A DNA stretch of 45,529 bases, taken from the NCBI RefSeq assembly GCF_000690905.1, contig NZ_JMCL01000096.1, forward strand, positions 1-45,529, given 5' to 3'. This DNA comes from Pseudomonas sp. Ant30-3. GTDB taxonomy: Bacteria; Pseudomonadota; Gammaproteobacteria; Pseudomonadales; Pseudomonadaceae. Of this stretch, positions 8,482-16,395 are shown piece after piece. The notes beneath the pieces are model-generated. The model was not told where the DNA came from, ran no database searches, and worked only from the letters and a program-made list of their open reading frames with translations. The first letter of the stretch is position 1. Each line of letters starts with the position of its first letter. A program made the translations under genes and the position numbers.

Positions 8482-9075
8482 ATGCTGGTCGTCTCACTCG
8501 GTGGCAGTCCCAGTCAACGCTCCCGCTCCGGGGTGCTGCTGGAGCGCTCGCAACGCTGGTTGCAGGAGCAAGGTGTGGAAGTGGTCAGTTACCGGATACG
8601 GGACTTCCCGGCCGAAGACTTGCTGCACGCACGCTTCGACAGCCCGAAAGTCATCGACCTGCTGCAACAGATCGAAAATGCCGACGGCGTGGTGATTGCC
8701 ACGCCGGTCTACAAGGCCTCGTTCTCCGGTGCTCTGAAGACTTTGCTGGACTTGCTGCCTGAACGCGCTCTGGCGCACAAAGTGGTTTTGCCCATCGCCA
8801 CTGGCGGCAGCATCGCCCACATGCTGGCAGTCGATTACGCGCTCAAACCGGTGCTGTCGGCGTTGAAAGCTCAGGAAATGCTCCAAGGAATTTTCGCCGT
8901 CGACAGCCAGATCGCTTATGGCGAAGGCAGTGCCCAGGCGCAACTGGCGCCGGAGCTGGAACAGCGCCTGAATGAATACCTGGAGCTGTTCTTCAGCGCC
9001 ATGGCCCGACGCCCGAAACCGCTTGATCCGAATGTGTTGAACGAACGTTTGTTGAGTGCCCGCTGGAGTATTTGA
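8482..9075 (+). CDS. ssuE: NAD(P)H-dependent FMN reductase of the sulfonate system
   Basis: A 197-residue flavodoxin-like reductase that supplies FMNH2 to the SsuD monooxygenase. The N terminus VVSLGGSPSQRSRSG is the phosphate-binding loop after strand 1. VIATPVYKASFSGALKTLLDLLP is the flavin-site region typical of SsuE/MsuE. The ATG at 8482 follows AAGGAA by seven bases. It is the first gene of an ssuEADCBF cluster; the gap to ssuA is 101 bases. MsuE is a close relative, but the neighbouring genes identify this copy as SsuE. Confidence 0.93.
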   Translation: MLVVSLGGSPSQRSRSGVLLERSQRWLQEQGVEVVSYRIRDFPAEDLLHARFDSPKVIDLLQQIENADGVVIATPVYKASFSGALKTLLDLLPERALAHKVVLPIATGGSIAHMLAVDYALKPVLSALKAQEMLQGIFAVDSQIAYGEGSAQAQLAPELEQRLNEYLELFFSAMARRPKPLDPNVLNERLLSARWSI

Positions 9076-9176
9076 GCCAGCATTCAAGCCACACCCGAAT
9101 TTGAAATACTCACCTTACTCGCTCGCTAACGGGCAAGCAGGTGCAGCCAATACCCAACTGCAAAAAGGAGAGCGCT

Positions 9177-10157
9177 ATGCGCACTGTCATTTTGCGTCGT
9201 GGTCTGGTCGCTCTGTTTGCTGCGGCTGTGTCCTTCGGCGTCATTACTCAAGCTCAGGCCGAGACGTTGCGAATCGGTTATCAGAAGTACGGCACCCTGG
9301 TACTGCTCAAAGCCAAAGGCACGCTGGAAAAACGTCTCGCCGCGCAAGGCGTGGACGTCAAATGGACAGAGTTCCCCGGCGGCCCGCAGTTGCTTGAAGG
9401 CCTGAACGTCGGCTCCATCGATTTTGGCGTCACCGGCGAAACGCCTCCGGTGTTTGCCCAGGCGGCTGGCGCCGATCTGCTCTACGTCGCTTACGAACCG
9501 CCGGCGCCGCACAGTGAAGCGATCCTGGTGCCGAAGGATTCACCGATCAAATCGGTGCAAGACCTCAAAGGCAAAAAAGTCGTCCTGAACAAAGGCTCCA
9601 ACGTGCATTACCTGCTGGTGCGGGCGCTGGAACAGGCCGGCCTCAAATACAGCGACATCCAGACCGTTTTCCTGCCACCCGCCGACGCGCGTGCTGCCTT
9701 TGAACGTGGCAGCGTAGACGCCTGGGTCATCTGGGACCCATACCAGGCGGCTGCCGAACAGCAGCTGCAAGCGCACACCCTGCGCGATGGCAAAGGCATC
9801 GTCGATAACCATCAGTTCTACCTCGCGACCAAACCCTACGCGCAGAAAAATCCTCAGGTGATCAAGGCTCTCGTGGAAGAAGTGCGCGCCGTCGGCGAGT
9901 GGTCCCAGGCCAATCCCGAAGATGTGACCCAACAGGTCGCGCCACTACTCGGCCTGCCAGTAGACATCACCCGGACCTCGGTGAAACGCCAGGCCTTCGG
10001 TGCCTTGTTCCTGACCCCGGAAGTAGTCGCCGCGCAGCAGAAAATCGCTGACAGCTTCTACCAGCTCAAGCTGATTCCCAAGCCGCTCAGCATCAAAGAC
10101 GTGATCTGGTCGCCACCGGCCGCCGTTGCCCAAAGCTCAGCAACCAAAGCTCAGTAA
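9177..10157 (+). CDS. ssuA: Aliphatic sulfonate ABC transporter periplasmic binding protein
   Basis: A 326-residue periplasmic protein that captures alkanesulfonates for SsuBC. The signal peptide runs MRTVILRRGLVALFAAAVSF...QAQA, with the mature chain from ETLRIGYQKYGTL. Family motifs are FGVTGETPPVFAQAAGA and RGSVDAWVIWDPYQAA. The ATG at 9177 follows AAAGGAG by seven bases; a reading frame 12 codons longer lacks such a site. The last eight codons and the stop fall in a 14-bp tandem repeat, giving the low-complexity tail QSSATKAQ that is outside the folded domain. Confidence 0.94.
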   Translation: MRTVILRRGLVALFAAAVSFGVITQAQAETLRIGYQKYGTLVLLKAKGTLEKRLAAQGVDVKWTEFPGGPQLLEGLNVGSIDFGVTGETPPVFAQAAGADLLYVAYEPPAPHSEAILVPKDSPIKSVQDLKGKKVVLNKGSNVHYLLVRALEQAGLKYSDIQTVFLPPADARAAFERGSVDAWVIWDPYQAAAEQQLQAHTLRDGKGIVDNHQFYLATKPYAQKNPQVIKALVEEVRAVGEWSQANPEDVTQQVAPLLGLPVDITRTSVKRQAFGALFLTPEVVAAQQKIADSFYQLKLIPKPLSIKDVIWSPPAAVAQSSATKAQ

Positions 10158-10198
10158 CCAAAGCTCAGTAACCAAAGCTCCGTAACCAAAGCCCCGAC
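10131..10198 (+). repeat. 14-bp tandem repeat across the ssuA stop codon
   Basis: Almost five consecutive copies of CAAAGCTCAGTAAC: 10131-10144 (with C for T), 10145-10158, 10159-10172, 10173-10186 (one change) and a partial 10187-10198. The TAA of the second copy is the ssuA stop. The array fills most of the ssuA-ssuD gap. Confidence 0.95.
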
Positions 10199-10224
10199 AT
10201 TCGATTTCCCAAGGAGACCACTCC

Positions 10225-11373
10225 ATGAGCCTCAATATTTTCTGGTTTCTGCCTACCCACGGTGATGGCCATTACCTCGGTACATCAGAGGGCGCGCGCG
10301 CCGTCGACCACGGTTACCTGCAACAGATCGCGCAAGCGGCGGATCGCCTCGGTTTTGGCGGGGTGTTGATTCCCACGGGCCGCTCCTGCGAAGACTCGTG
10401 GCTGGTTGCCGCGTCGCTGATCCCGGTGACCCAGCGCTTGAAGTTTCTGGTCGCGTTGCGTCCCGGGATCATTTCCCCGACGGTCGCTGCGCGGCAAGCG
10501 GCCACGCTGGATCGCCTGTCCGGTGGCCGCGCACTGTTCAACCTGGTCACCGGTGGTGATCCGGAAGAACTGGCCGGCGACGGTTTGTTTCTGACTCACG
10601 AAGAACGTTATCAAGCCTCGGTGGAATTCACCCGCATCTGGCGCCGCGTGCTCGAAGGTGAAACCGTCGATTATGACGGGCAGCACATCAGCGTGAAAGG
10701 CGCCAAGCTGCTCTATCCGCCGATCCAGCAACCGCGTCCGCCGCTGTACTTTGGCGGCTCTTCGGAAGCGGCGCAGGATCTGGCGGCGGAACAAGTGGAA
10801 ATGGTCCTCACCTGGGGCGAACCGCCCGCCGCCGTCGCGGAGAAAATCCAACAGGTGCGTGCCAAAGCCGCCAGGCTCGGTCGCACCGTGCGCTTCGGGA
10901 TTCGTCTGCACGTGATCGTTCGTGAAACCAATGCCGAAGCCTGGCAAGCGGCGGATCGGCTGATCTCACATCTGGATGACGACACCATCGCCCGCGCCCA
11001 GGCTTCGCTGGCGCGTTTCGATTCGGTCGGCCAGCAGCGCATGGCGGCGCTGCATGGTGGCAGCCGCGACAACCTCGAAGTCAGCCCCAACTTGTGGGCC
11101 GGTGTCGGCCTGGTGCGCGGTGGGGCTGGTACGGCATTGGTCGGCGATGGCCCGACTGTGGCCGCTCGCGTGAAGGAATACGCAGACCTGGGCATCGACA
11201 CCTTCATCTTCTCCGGTTATCCACACCTGGAAGAGTCTTACCGGGTCGCCGAGCTGCTGTTTCCGCACCTCGACATCGAGCGCCCGCAGTTGCCCGAAGG
11301 CGCCAACTACGTCAGCCCGTTCGGTGAGATGGTCGCCAACGACATTCTTCCCAAAGCCGCGTCGCAGAGCTGA
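10225..11373 (+). CDS. ssuD: FMNH2-dependent alkanesulfonate monooxygenase
   Basis: A 382-residue luciferase-like TIM barrel that cleaves the C-S bond of alkanesulfonates with FMNH2 and O2, giving aldehyde and sulfite. The N terminus MSLNIFWFLPTHGDGHYLGT and the conserved TGRSCEDSW segment (Cys55, equivalent to the active-site Cys of E. coli SsuD) are present, as is FNLVTGGDPEEL. Length matches the family (about 380). The ATG at 10225 follows AAGGAG. It works with SsuE, encoded two genes upstream. ssuC starts eight bases after its stop. Confidence 0.96.
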   Translation: MSLNIFWFLPTHGDGHYLGTSEGARAVDHGYLQQIAQAADRLGFGGVLIPTGRSCEDSWLVAASLIPVTQRLKFLVALRPGIISPTVAARQAATLDRLSGGRALFNLVTGGDPEELAGDGLFLTHEERYQASVEFTRIWRRVLEGETVDYDGQHISVKGAKLLYPPIQQPRPPLYFGGSSEAAQDLAAEQVEMVLTWGEPPAAVAEKIQQVRAKAARLGRTVRFGIRLHVIVRETNAEAWQAADRLISHLDDDTIARAQASLARFDSVGQQRMAALHGGSRDNLEVSPNLWAGVGLVRGGAGTALVGDGPTVAARVKEYADLGIDTFIFSGYPHLEESYRVAELLFPHLDIERPQLPEGANYVSPFGEMVANDILPKAASQS

Positions 11374-11381
11374 GGCGCGTC

Positions 11382-12164
11382 ATGAAGAAAATCACTCACA
11401 GCCTTGCGCCCTGGGCGTTGCCGGTTTTGCTGTTGGCGGTGTGGCAGCTGTCGGTGTCGGCGGGCTGGCTGTCGACACGGATTCTGCCGGCGCCGATCGC
11501 CGTGATTGAAGCCGGCCTCAGCCTGGTACAGAGCGGTGAAATCTGGACGCATCTGGCGATCAGTGGCTGGCGTGCGGCGCTGGGTTTCGTCATTGGCGGC
11601 AGCATCGGCCTGGTGCTGGGTTTCATCACCGGCCTGTCGAAATGGGGCGAGCGCCTGCTCGACAGTTCAGTGCAGATGATCCGCAATGTGCCGCACCTGG
11701 CGCTGATTCCGCTGGTGATTTTGTGGTTCGGCATCGACGAGTCGGCGAAGATTTTTCTGGTGGCGCTGGGCACGTTGTTTCCGATCTACCTCAACACCTA
11801 TCACGGCATTCGCAATGTTGATCCGGCGCTGGTGGAGATGGCCCGCAGTTACGGCTTGTCCGGATACAGCCTGTTCCGCCAAGTGATTTTGCCGGGTGCG
11901 CTGCCGTCGATCCTGGTCGGTGTACGTTTCGCCTTGGGCTTTATGTGGTTGACGTTGATCGTCGCGGAAACCATTTCCGCGAGTTCAGGCATCGGCTATC
12001 TGGCCATGAATGCCCGAGAGTTTCTACAGACGGATGTGGTGGTGCTGGCGATTCTTCTGTACGCGGTGCTCGGCAAGCTGGCCGACCTCGCGGCCCGTGG
12101 TCTGGAGCGTGTCTGGTTGCGCTGGCATCCGGCGTATCAGGTTGCCAAAGGAGGTGTCGCATGA
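11382..12164 (+). CDS. ssuC: Aliphatic sulfonate ABC transporter permease
   Basis: A 260-residue inner-membrane permease with about six hydrophobic segments, beginning around residues 10-30. The ABC-permease EAA loop is visible as EMARSYGLSGYSLFRQVILPGALPSI-like sequence around residues 145-170, which docks on SsuB. The gene begins eight bases after ssuD, and its stop codon overlaps the ssuB start (ATGA at 12161-12164), indicating translational coupling. Confidence 0.95.
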   Translation: MKKITHSLAPWALPVLLLAVWQLSVSAGWLSTRILPAPIAVIEAGLSLVQSGEIWTHLAISGWRAALGFVIGGSIGLVLGFITGLSKWGERLLDSSVQMIRNVPHLALIPLVILWFGIDESAKIFLVALGTLFPIYLNTYHGIRNVDPALVEMARSYGLSGYSLFRQVILPGALPSILVGVRFALGFMWLTLIVAETISASSGIGYLAMNAREFLQTDVVVLAILLYAVLGKLADLAARGLERVWLRWHPAYQVAKGGVA

Positions 12165-12967
12165 CGGCTCAACAACCTCCACGCCTGTTGCGCGGAATAC
12201 CGCTGGCGGTACGCAAACTGCAGAAAACCTTTGGCTCGCGGCAGGTGTTGCGCGGCATCGACCTGCACATTCCGGCTGGCCAATTCGTGGCCGTGGTCGG
12301 CCGCAGCGGTTGCGGCAAAAGCACTTTGCTGCGTTTGCTCGCGGGGCTCGATACACCGACTGGCGGTGAATTGCTGGCGGGCTCTGCAGCGTTGACCGAA
12401 GCACGCGAAGACACGCGGCTGATGTTTCAGGAAGCGCGGCTACTGCCGTGGAAAAAAGTCATCGACAACGTCGGTCTCGGCTTGTCCGGTAACTGGCGGC
12501 CGCAAGCGCTGGAAGCGCTGGAATCGGTAGGTTTGGCGGATCGCGCCAACGAGTGGCCGGCCGCACTCTCCGGTGGGCAGAAGCAACGAGTGGCGCTGGC
12601 CCGCGCACTGATTCATCAGCCGCGTTTGCTACTGCTGGACGAGCCCTTGGGCGCGCTGGATGCGCTGACCCGAATTGAAATGCAGCAGCTGATCGAGCGG
12701 CTCTGGCAAAAGCACGGTTTTACCGTGTTGCTGGTGACCCACGACGTCAGTGAAGCGGTGGCGATTGCCGATCGGGTAATCCTGATCGAAGAGGGCGAAG
12801 TCGGCCTCGACTTGCAGGTGGAACTGCCGCGCCCCCGAGCGCGTGGCTCTCATCGACTGGCGACGCTGGAAACCGAAGTCCTCAACCGCGTCCTCGCATT
12901 ACCTGGCCAACCGCCGGAACCGGAACCTGTTTCACCCTTGCCCACGCAGTTGCGTTGGGCGCAATAA
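12161..12967 (+). CDS. ssuB: Aliphatic sulfonate ABC transporter ATP-binding protein
   Basis: A 268-residue ABC ATPase. Walker A is GRSGCGKST (47-55), the signature LSGGQ is at 136-140 and Walker B LLLLDEP ends at Glu161, followed by a switch His in VTHD. The start is the ATG at 12161, overlapping the ssuC stop and preceded by AAAGGAGG. The open frame extends far upstream inside ssuC, but no start there has a comparable ribosome-binding site. Confidence 0.95.
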   Translation: MTAQQPPRLLRGIPLAVRKLQKTFGSRQVLRGIDLHIPAGQFVAVVGRSGCGKSTLLRLLAGLDTPTGGELLAGSAALTEAREDTRLMFQEARLLPWKKVIDNVGLGLSGNWRPQALEALESVGLADRANEWPAALSGGQKQRVALARALIHQPRLLLLDEPLGALDALTRIEMQQLIERLWQKHGFTVLLVTHDVSEAVAIADRVILIEEGEVGLDLQVELPRPRARGSHRLATLETEVLNRVLALPGQPPEPEPVSPLPTQLRWAQ

Positions 12968-12997
12968 CTCAATCATCCAACGACGGGAATCAACATC

Positions 12998-13213
12998 ATG
13001 ACGATCAAAGCCATTAACGTTCGGAACCAGTTCAAAGGCCACATCAAGGAAATCGTGCTGGGTGACGTGCTCTCGGAAATCGACGTGCAGACCGCCTCCG
13101 GCATCGTCACTTCGGTGATCACCACGCGCTCGGTGAAGGAGCTGGATTTGGTGGTCGGGAGTGAGGTGATTGCGTTTGTGAAATCCACCGAGGTGTCGAT
13201 CGCCAAGTTGTGA
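12998..13213 (+). CDS. ssuF: Small molybdopterin-binding (TOBE/Mop) protein of the ssu operon
   Basis: A 71-residue single Mop/TOBE domain: MTIKAINVRNQFKGHIKEIV, then TSVITTRSVKEL and GSEVIAFVKSTEVSIAK. Such domains bind molybdate or related oxyanions as oligomers. SsuF is the last gene of pseudomonad ssu operons and is needed for sulfonate growth in P. putida; its biochemical role is not settled. It follows ssuB by 30 bases and is closed by a terminator. Confidence 0.93.
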   Translation: MTIKAINVRNQFKGHIKEIVLGDVLSEIDVQTASGIVTSVITTRSVKELDLVVGSEVIAFVKSTEVSIAKL

Positions 13214-13231
13214 TTCATGCGCCGCCTATAG

Positions 13232-13264
13232 CCCCGAACGGCACAAGCCTTTCGGGGTTTTTTT
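13232..13264 (+). terminator. Terminator of the ssu operon
   Basis: Stem CCCCGAA (13232-13238) / TTCGGGG (13251-13257) followed by seven T. Confidence 0.9.
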
Positions 13265-13297
13265 ATGCGTGTGAACAGGTCATGTCAGCGGTGCGGC

Positions 13298-13391
13298 CAT
13301 CGCGAGCAGGCTCGCTCCCACAGGGTTTTTTGTCGTACTCAAATGCTTTGTTCGCCGAAGATCCACTGTGGGAGCGAGCCTGCTCGCGATG
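13298..13391. repeat. REP doublet (family C)
   Basis: CATCGCGAGCAGGCTCGCTC at 13298 is mirrored by GAGCGAGCCTGCTCGCGATG ending at 13391; the arms are about 26 bp with a 42-bp centre. It lies between the convergent ssu operon and the TetR gene. Variants occur at 26937, 31213 and 40270. Confidence 0.9.
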
Positions 13392-13415
13392 AGGCCGTAG
13401 GAGCCGCCACGCAGA

Positions 13416-14054
13416 TCAGGTTGAAACCGTGCGCTTTGGCAGATACGGCGGCAGGTAGAGCCCAAGGTAAGCATCAAACACCCGCATCCCTTCTTCAGCC
13501 ATGCGTGGCGTAATCTGCCCGCGCTGTTGCACCGAACGTGCATACACCCGATCGCCCAGTTCCATGGCCAGCGCGAACACATCGACATCGGTCGGCAGTT
13601 TCGGCAGTTCGAAATGGTGATCGAACAGCTTGTGCATCAAATCACCCAGTTCAATGTCGTGCTGACGGTCGGCCTGGGTCACTTCGGTCAAGCCGTGCTG
13701 GGCGAGGATCAACTGGCGGGCGGCGGCATCTTCGTCGTAGATCGCCAGCATGCGCTGTTCGACCAGGCGCGACAGGTCGTGCCAGTTGCGCAGGGCATCG
13801 TGGTCGATGGGCGCTTGCAGGCAGGCGCGGAAAGCGCCATGGACGTCGGCGGTCAGCGCTTCGAGCAGGGCTGGAACGCTGGCGAAGAAGTGGTAGACGG
13901 AGGAGGGCGGAATCTCCGCGCGCTCGGCGACGCTGTAGATCGACAGGCTGGCTACGCCCTCGGTTGCCAGCAGCGTGCGCGCGGCGTCGAGTATCGAATC
14001 GATCCGCGCCTGACTGCGGGCGCGGGGTTTGCGAACGGTGGCGATGCGCGTCAT
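13416..14054 (-). CDS. TetR-family transcriptional regulator
   Basis: A 212-residue repressor-type protein. The N-terminal helix-turn-helix (about residues 15-62) reads SQARIDSILDAARTLLATEG, then SIYSVAERAEIPPSSVYHFF, the classic TetR recognition-helix region. The C-terminal ligand/dimer domain is not recognisable to me. The ATG at 14054 follows GGAG; the frame continues to 14216, through REP-like sequence. A bidirectional terminator separates it from spuI upstream, so it is probably its own unit. P. aeruginosa has the TetR gene aguR near spuI; whether this protein is related cannot be told. Its targets are unknown. Confidence 0.85.
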   Translation of the reverse strand: MTRIATVRKPRARSQARIDSILDAARTLLATEGVASLSIYSVAERAEIPPSSVYHFFASVPALLEALTADVHGAFRACLQAPIDHDALRNWHDLSRLVEQRMLAIYDEDAAARQLILAQHGLTEVTQADRQHDIELGDLMHKLFDHHFELPKLPTDVDVFALAMELGDRVYARSVQQRGQITPRMAEEGMRVFDAYLGLYLPPYLPKRTVST

Positions 14055-14131
14055 TGGAGACTCCTGCGGGGGCAGCGGGCATTGTACGCAGAGCGCAGAG
14101 ATGTTCCACATCCCCTGTGCCGAGGGTGGTC

Positions 14132-14321
14132 TTTGTGGTGAGGGGGTCCACCTGTGGCGAGGGGGTTTACCTGTGGCGAGGGGGTTTACCCCCGTTTGGC
14201 TGCGCAGCAGCCCCAAAGCCAGTCAATGAGGTATGCCTGACCCGACTGTATTGGGCATAAAAGGGAGTCCTTCGGCCTCCAGCGGGGTGGTGCGGCATTC
14301 CGATAAACCCCCTCACCACAG
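14132..14321. repeat. REP-like element with a triplicated left arm (family D relative)
   Basis: Three head-to-tail copies of a 19-20 bp unit: 14132-14151, 14152-14170 and 14171-14189 (CTGTGGCGAGGGGGTTTAC). A CCCCGTTTGGCTGCGCAGCAG core follows, then an inverted single arm GATAAACCCCCTCACCACAG at 14302-14321. This fills most of the 14055-14363 gap; nothing else is evident there. Confidence 0.85.
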
Positions 14322-14363
14322 GGTTCGTGCCAACCGTAAGAACACGGAAAATCAGCCAGCCAT

Positions 14364-14403
14364 AAAAAACGCCGCAGGCTGTGAGGCCGGCGGCGTTTTT
14401 TTT
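14364..14403. terminator. Bidirectional terminator downstream of spuI
   Basis: Six A, stem ACGCCG (14369-14374) / CGGCGT (14391-14396), then eight T. On the minus strand it lies 12 bases beyond the spuI stop codon. Confidence 0.85.
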
Positions 14404-14414
14404 ACTGCACCCGC

Positions 14415-15791
14415 TTACACGGTATGCAGGTACCAGTTGTACTCAAGGTCGGAGATGGAGTGCTCGAACTCCTCCAGCTCACTTTCCTTGCAGGCCACAA
14501 AGATATCGATGTATTTCGGATCGATGTATTTGGCCATGACTTCGCTGTCGTCCAGCTCGCGCAGTGCATCGCGCAGGTTGTTCGGCAGGCTTTGCTCGTT
14601 CTGCTCGTAGCTGTTGCCTTCCACCGGTGCGCCCGGCTCGATCTTGTTGGTCAAGCCGTGGTGCACGCCTGCCAGAACCGAAGCCATCAGCAGATACGGG
14701 TTGGCGTCAGCGCCGGCCACACGGTGCTCGATACGCACAGCGTCCGAGGAACCGGTCGGCACGCGGATCGCCACAGTGCGGTTGTCCAGACCCCAGCACG
14801 GCGAGTTCGGCACGTAGAACTGTGCGCCGAAACGACGGTAGGAGTTGACGTTAGGGCAGAGGAAAGCCATCTGCGCGGGCAGGGTCTCGAGCACACCGCC
14901 GATCGCGTGACGCAGCGCGGCGTTCTGCTCGGGATCCTCGCTGGCAAAAATATTTTTGCCTTCTTTATCAAGAATCGAAATGTGTACGTGCAGACCATTG
15001 CCGGCCTGGCCCGGGTACGGCTTGGCCATGAAAGTGGTATCCATTTCATGGTCGTAGGCAATGTTCTTGATCAGACGCTTGAGCAGTACCGCGTAGTCGC
15101 ACGCCTTGATCGGGTCGGCGACGTGGTGCAGGTTCACTTCGAACTGCGCCGGGGCACTTTCCTTGACGATCGCGTCCGCCGGGATGCCTTGCTCTTTCGC
15201 ACCTTCCAGGATGTCCTGGAGGCAGTCGACGTATTCGTCGAGGTCGTCGATCAGGTAGACCTGTGTCGAATGCGGGCGTTTTCCGGATACAGGCGAGCGT
15301 GGCGGCTGCGGACGACCGTTCACGTTTTCCTGGTCGATCAGGTAAAACTCCAGCTCGAACGCAGCGCAGATGGTCAGGCCCATCTCGTCGAACTTGCGGA
15401 CTACATTGGCCAGCACTTCCCGCGGGTCAGCAAAGAACGGCTGGCCTTCGAGTTCGTGCATGGTCATCAACAGTTGCGCGGTAGGGCGCTTCTGCCAAGG
15501 CTCATTGCAGAGGGTGTCCGGGATTGGATAGCAGATTCGGTCAGCATCGCCGATGTCCAGACCCAGGCCGGTGCTTTCCACCGTCGAGCCATTGATATCC
15601 AGAGCAAATAGGGAGGCCGGCAGGTTGATGCCTTTCTCGTAAACCTTGTGGAGACTGGTGCGTTCGATGCGCTTGCCGCGCACCACACCATTCATATCCG
15701 CAATCAGAAGGTCAACGTACAGAACCTCAGGATGTTCCTTAAGGAACGCGTTCGCTTCGTTAAGCTGAACGGCACGCGGGGGTACCGACAT
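14415..15791 (-). CDS. spuI: Gamma-glutamylpolyamine synthetase (glutamine synthetase family)
   Basis: A 458-residue enzyme of the GlnA/PuuA type that ligates glutamate to putrescine or other polyamines, the first step of the gamma-glutamylation route; also called pauA1 (PA0296 in P. aeruginosa). The beta-grasp domain contains LLIADMNGVVRGKRI. The catalytic domain has AAFELEFYLID (metal Glu), PAQFEVNLHH, GQAGNGLHVHIS and NSYRRFGAQF. It starts with ATG 15791 (MSVPPRAVQLNEANAF), closely matching SpuI. It is divergent from the remnant spuA-spuB operon, sharing a 280-bp regulatory region, and is followed by a bidirectional terminator. Confidence 0.93.
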   Translation of the reverse strand: MSVPPRAVQLNEANAFLKEHPEVLYVDLLIADMNGVVRGKRIERTSLHKVYEKGINLPASLFALDINGSTVESTGLGLDIGDADRICYPIPDTLCNEPWQKRPTAQLLMTMHELEGQPFFADPREVLANVVRKFDEMGLTICAAFELEFYLIDQENVNGRPQPPRSPVSGKRPHSTQVYLIDDLDEYVDCLQDILEGAKEQGIPADAIVKESAPAQFEVNLHHVADPIKACDYAVLLKRLIKNIAYDHEMDTTFMAKPYPGQAGNGLHVHISILDKEGKNIFASEDPEQNAALRHAIGGVLETLPAQMAFLCPNVNSYRRFGAQFYVPNSPCWGLDNRTVAIRVPTGSSDAVRIEHRVAGADANPYLLMASVLAGVHHGLTNKIEPGAPVEGNSYEQNEQSLPNNLRDALRELDDSEVMAKYIDPKYIDIFVACKESELEEFEHSISDLEYNWYLHTV

Positions 15792-16070
15792 GATGCAACA
15801 CCTTTGTTGTTAAAAATATCAATCATTGATCTCTTCGGGTTTCAGTCAACCCGAACGGCATGCCGAAGTCAAGCGAGGCCGTTTTTGCCCTAAAAAAGCG
15901 CTCACGAGGCTTTTTTGAGGCACTTTGGGGCGTTTTTATGCCCTTGAGCGCTTTGCCGGCCGCGGGCTTGAGCGGGCCGTGTTGTATTTTTTACGGGGGT
16001 GTTGTGTAAAAAAATGAACAAGGCTAAGCTCCGATTCAAACCCATAACAGCAATAATACCGGGGTGCTTC
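15792..16070. promoter_or_regulatory. Divergent regulatory region spuI / spu operon
   Basis: About 280 bases between two divergent starts, with AT-rich segments (15802-15830 and 15985-16020). A weak plus-strand pair, TTGTGT (16002-16007) and TAAGCT (16024-16029), has a 16-base spacer. No operator can be named. The plus-strand start downstream retains GGGG at 16061-16064 as a ribosome-binding site. Confidence 0.4.
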
Positions 16071-16358
16071 ATGTCTCGCCTGCCGTTAATCGGCGTCACC
16101 ACCTGCCCGCCGCAGACCTTTCTGCCGGCAGCGTCCGATATTCTGGACGGGCTCTATGGCAGTCTGTTGACCGGCGCTTCTTCCAATATAGAACTCTTTC
16201 TTGAGTGCGGCTCGGCCAATGCGTCGTGTGCCGCTCATGATTCTGCACGCGCAAAGCCTACAATGCCTGCCCACGCCACTGTCGAGGCGGGTATTCGTGC
16301 GCGGCAACGACAGTGGCAATCTGGACCATGCGACGCCCACGCGTCAAACAACGCCTGA
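16071..16358 (+). pseudogene. spuA: Decayed gamma-glutamyl-GABA hydrolase (spuA/pauD1 remnant)
   Basis: A residual 95-codon frame occupies exactly the place of spuA in the spu cluster. The start MSRLPLIGVTTC matches the N terminus of class-I glutamine-amidotransferase-like SpuA/PuuD. After a gap of several tens of residues relative to the family, DILDGLYGSLLTGASSNIELF resembles the family's DILDALDGILFTGSPSNVEPF. AHDSARAKPTMP..ATVEAGI then resembles AHDPARDATTLP..AxVEAGI. Homology stops just before the family's GICRG nucleophile Cys motif, and the catalytic His/Glu region is absent; full-length members are about 250 residues. The ribosome-binding site is intact. Loss of both internal and C-terminal parts argues for a non-functional enzyme. 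Confidence 0.8.
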
Positions 16359-16373
16359 CTCCCAAGAGTCAGG
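16354..16373 (+). other. Small perfect hairpin before spuB
   Basis: CCTGACTC (16354-16361), loop CCAA, GAGTCAGG (16366-16373). It includes the stop codon of the spuA remnant and ends 12 bases before the AAGAGG ribosome-binding site of spuB. No T-run follows, so it is not a terminator. It may influence mRNA stability or spuB translation. Confidence 0.6.
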
Positions 16374-16395
16374 AAACTCAGCCTAAGAGGCATTT

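Noticed and set aside
10131..10198. Possible CRISPR-like repeat array
   Set aside because: The 14-bp units are directly abutting with no spacers and no cas genes nearby; it is a simple tandem repeat.
12998..13213. Small gene considered as an antitoxin or regulator
   Set aside because: The sequence is a clear single Mop/TOBE domain at the end of ssu, the place and size of SsuF.
14424..15611. 395-codon frame antisense to spuI
   Set aside because: Same reason: the opposite strand carries an intact conserved enzyme over its full length.
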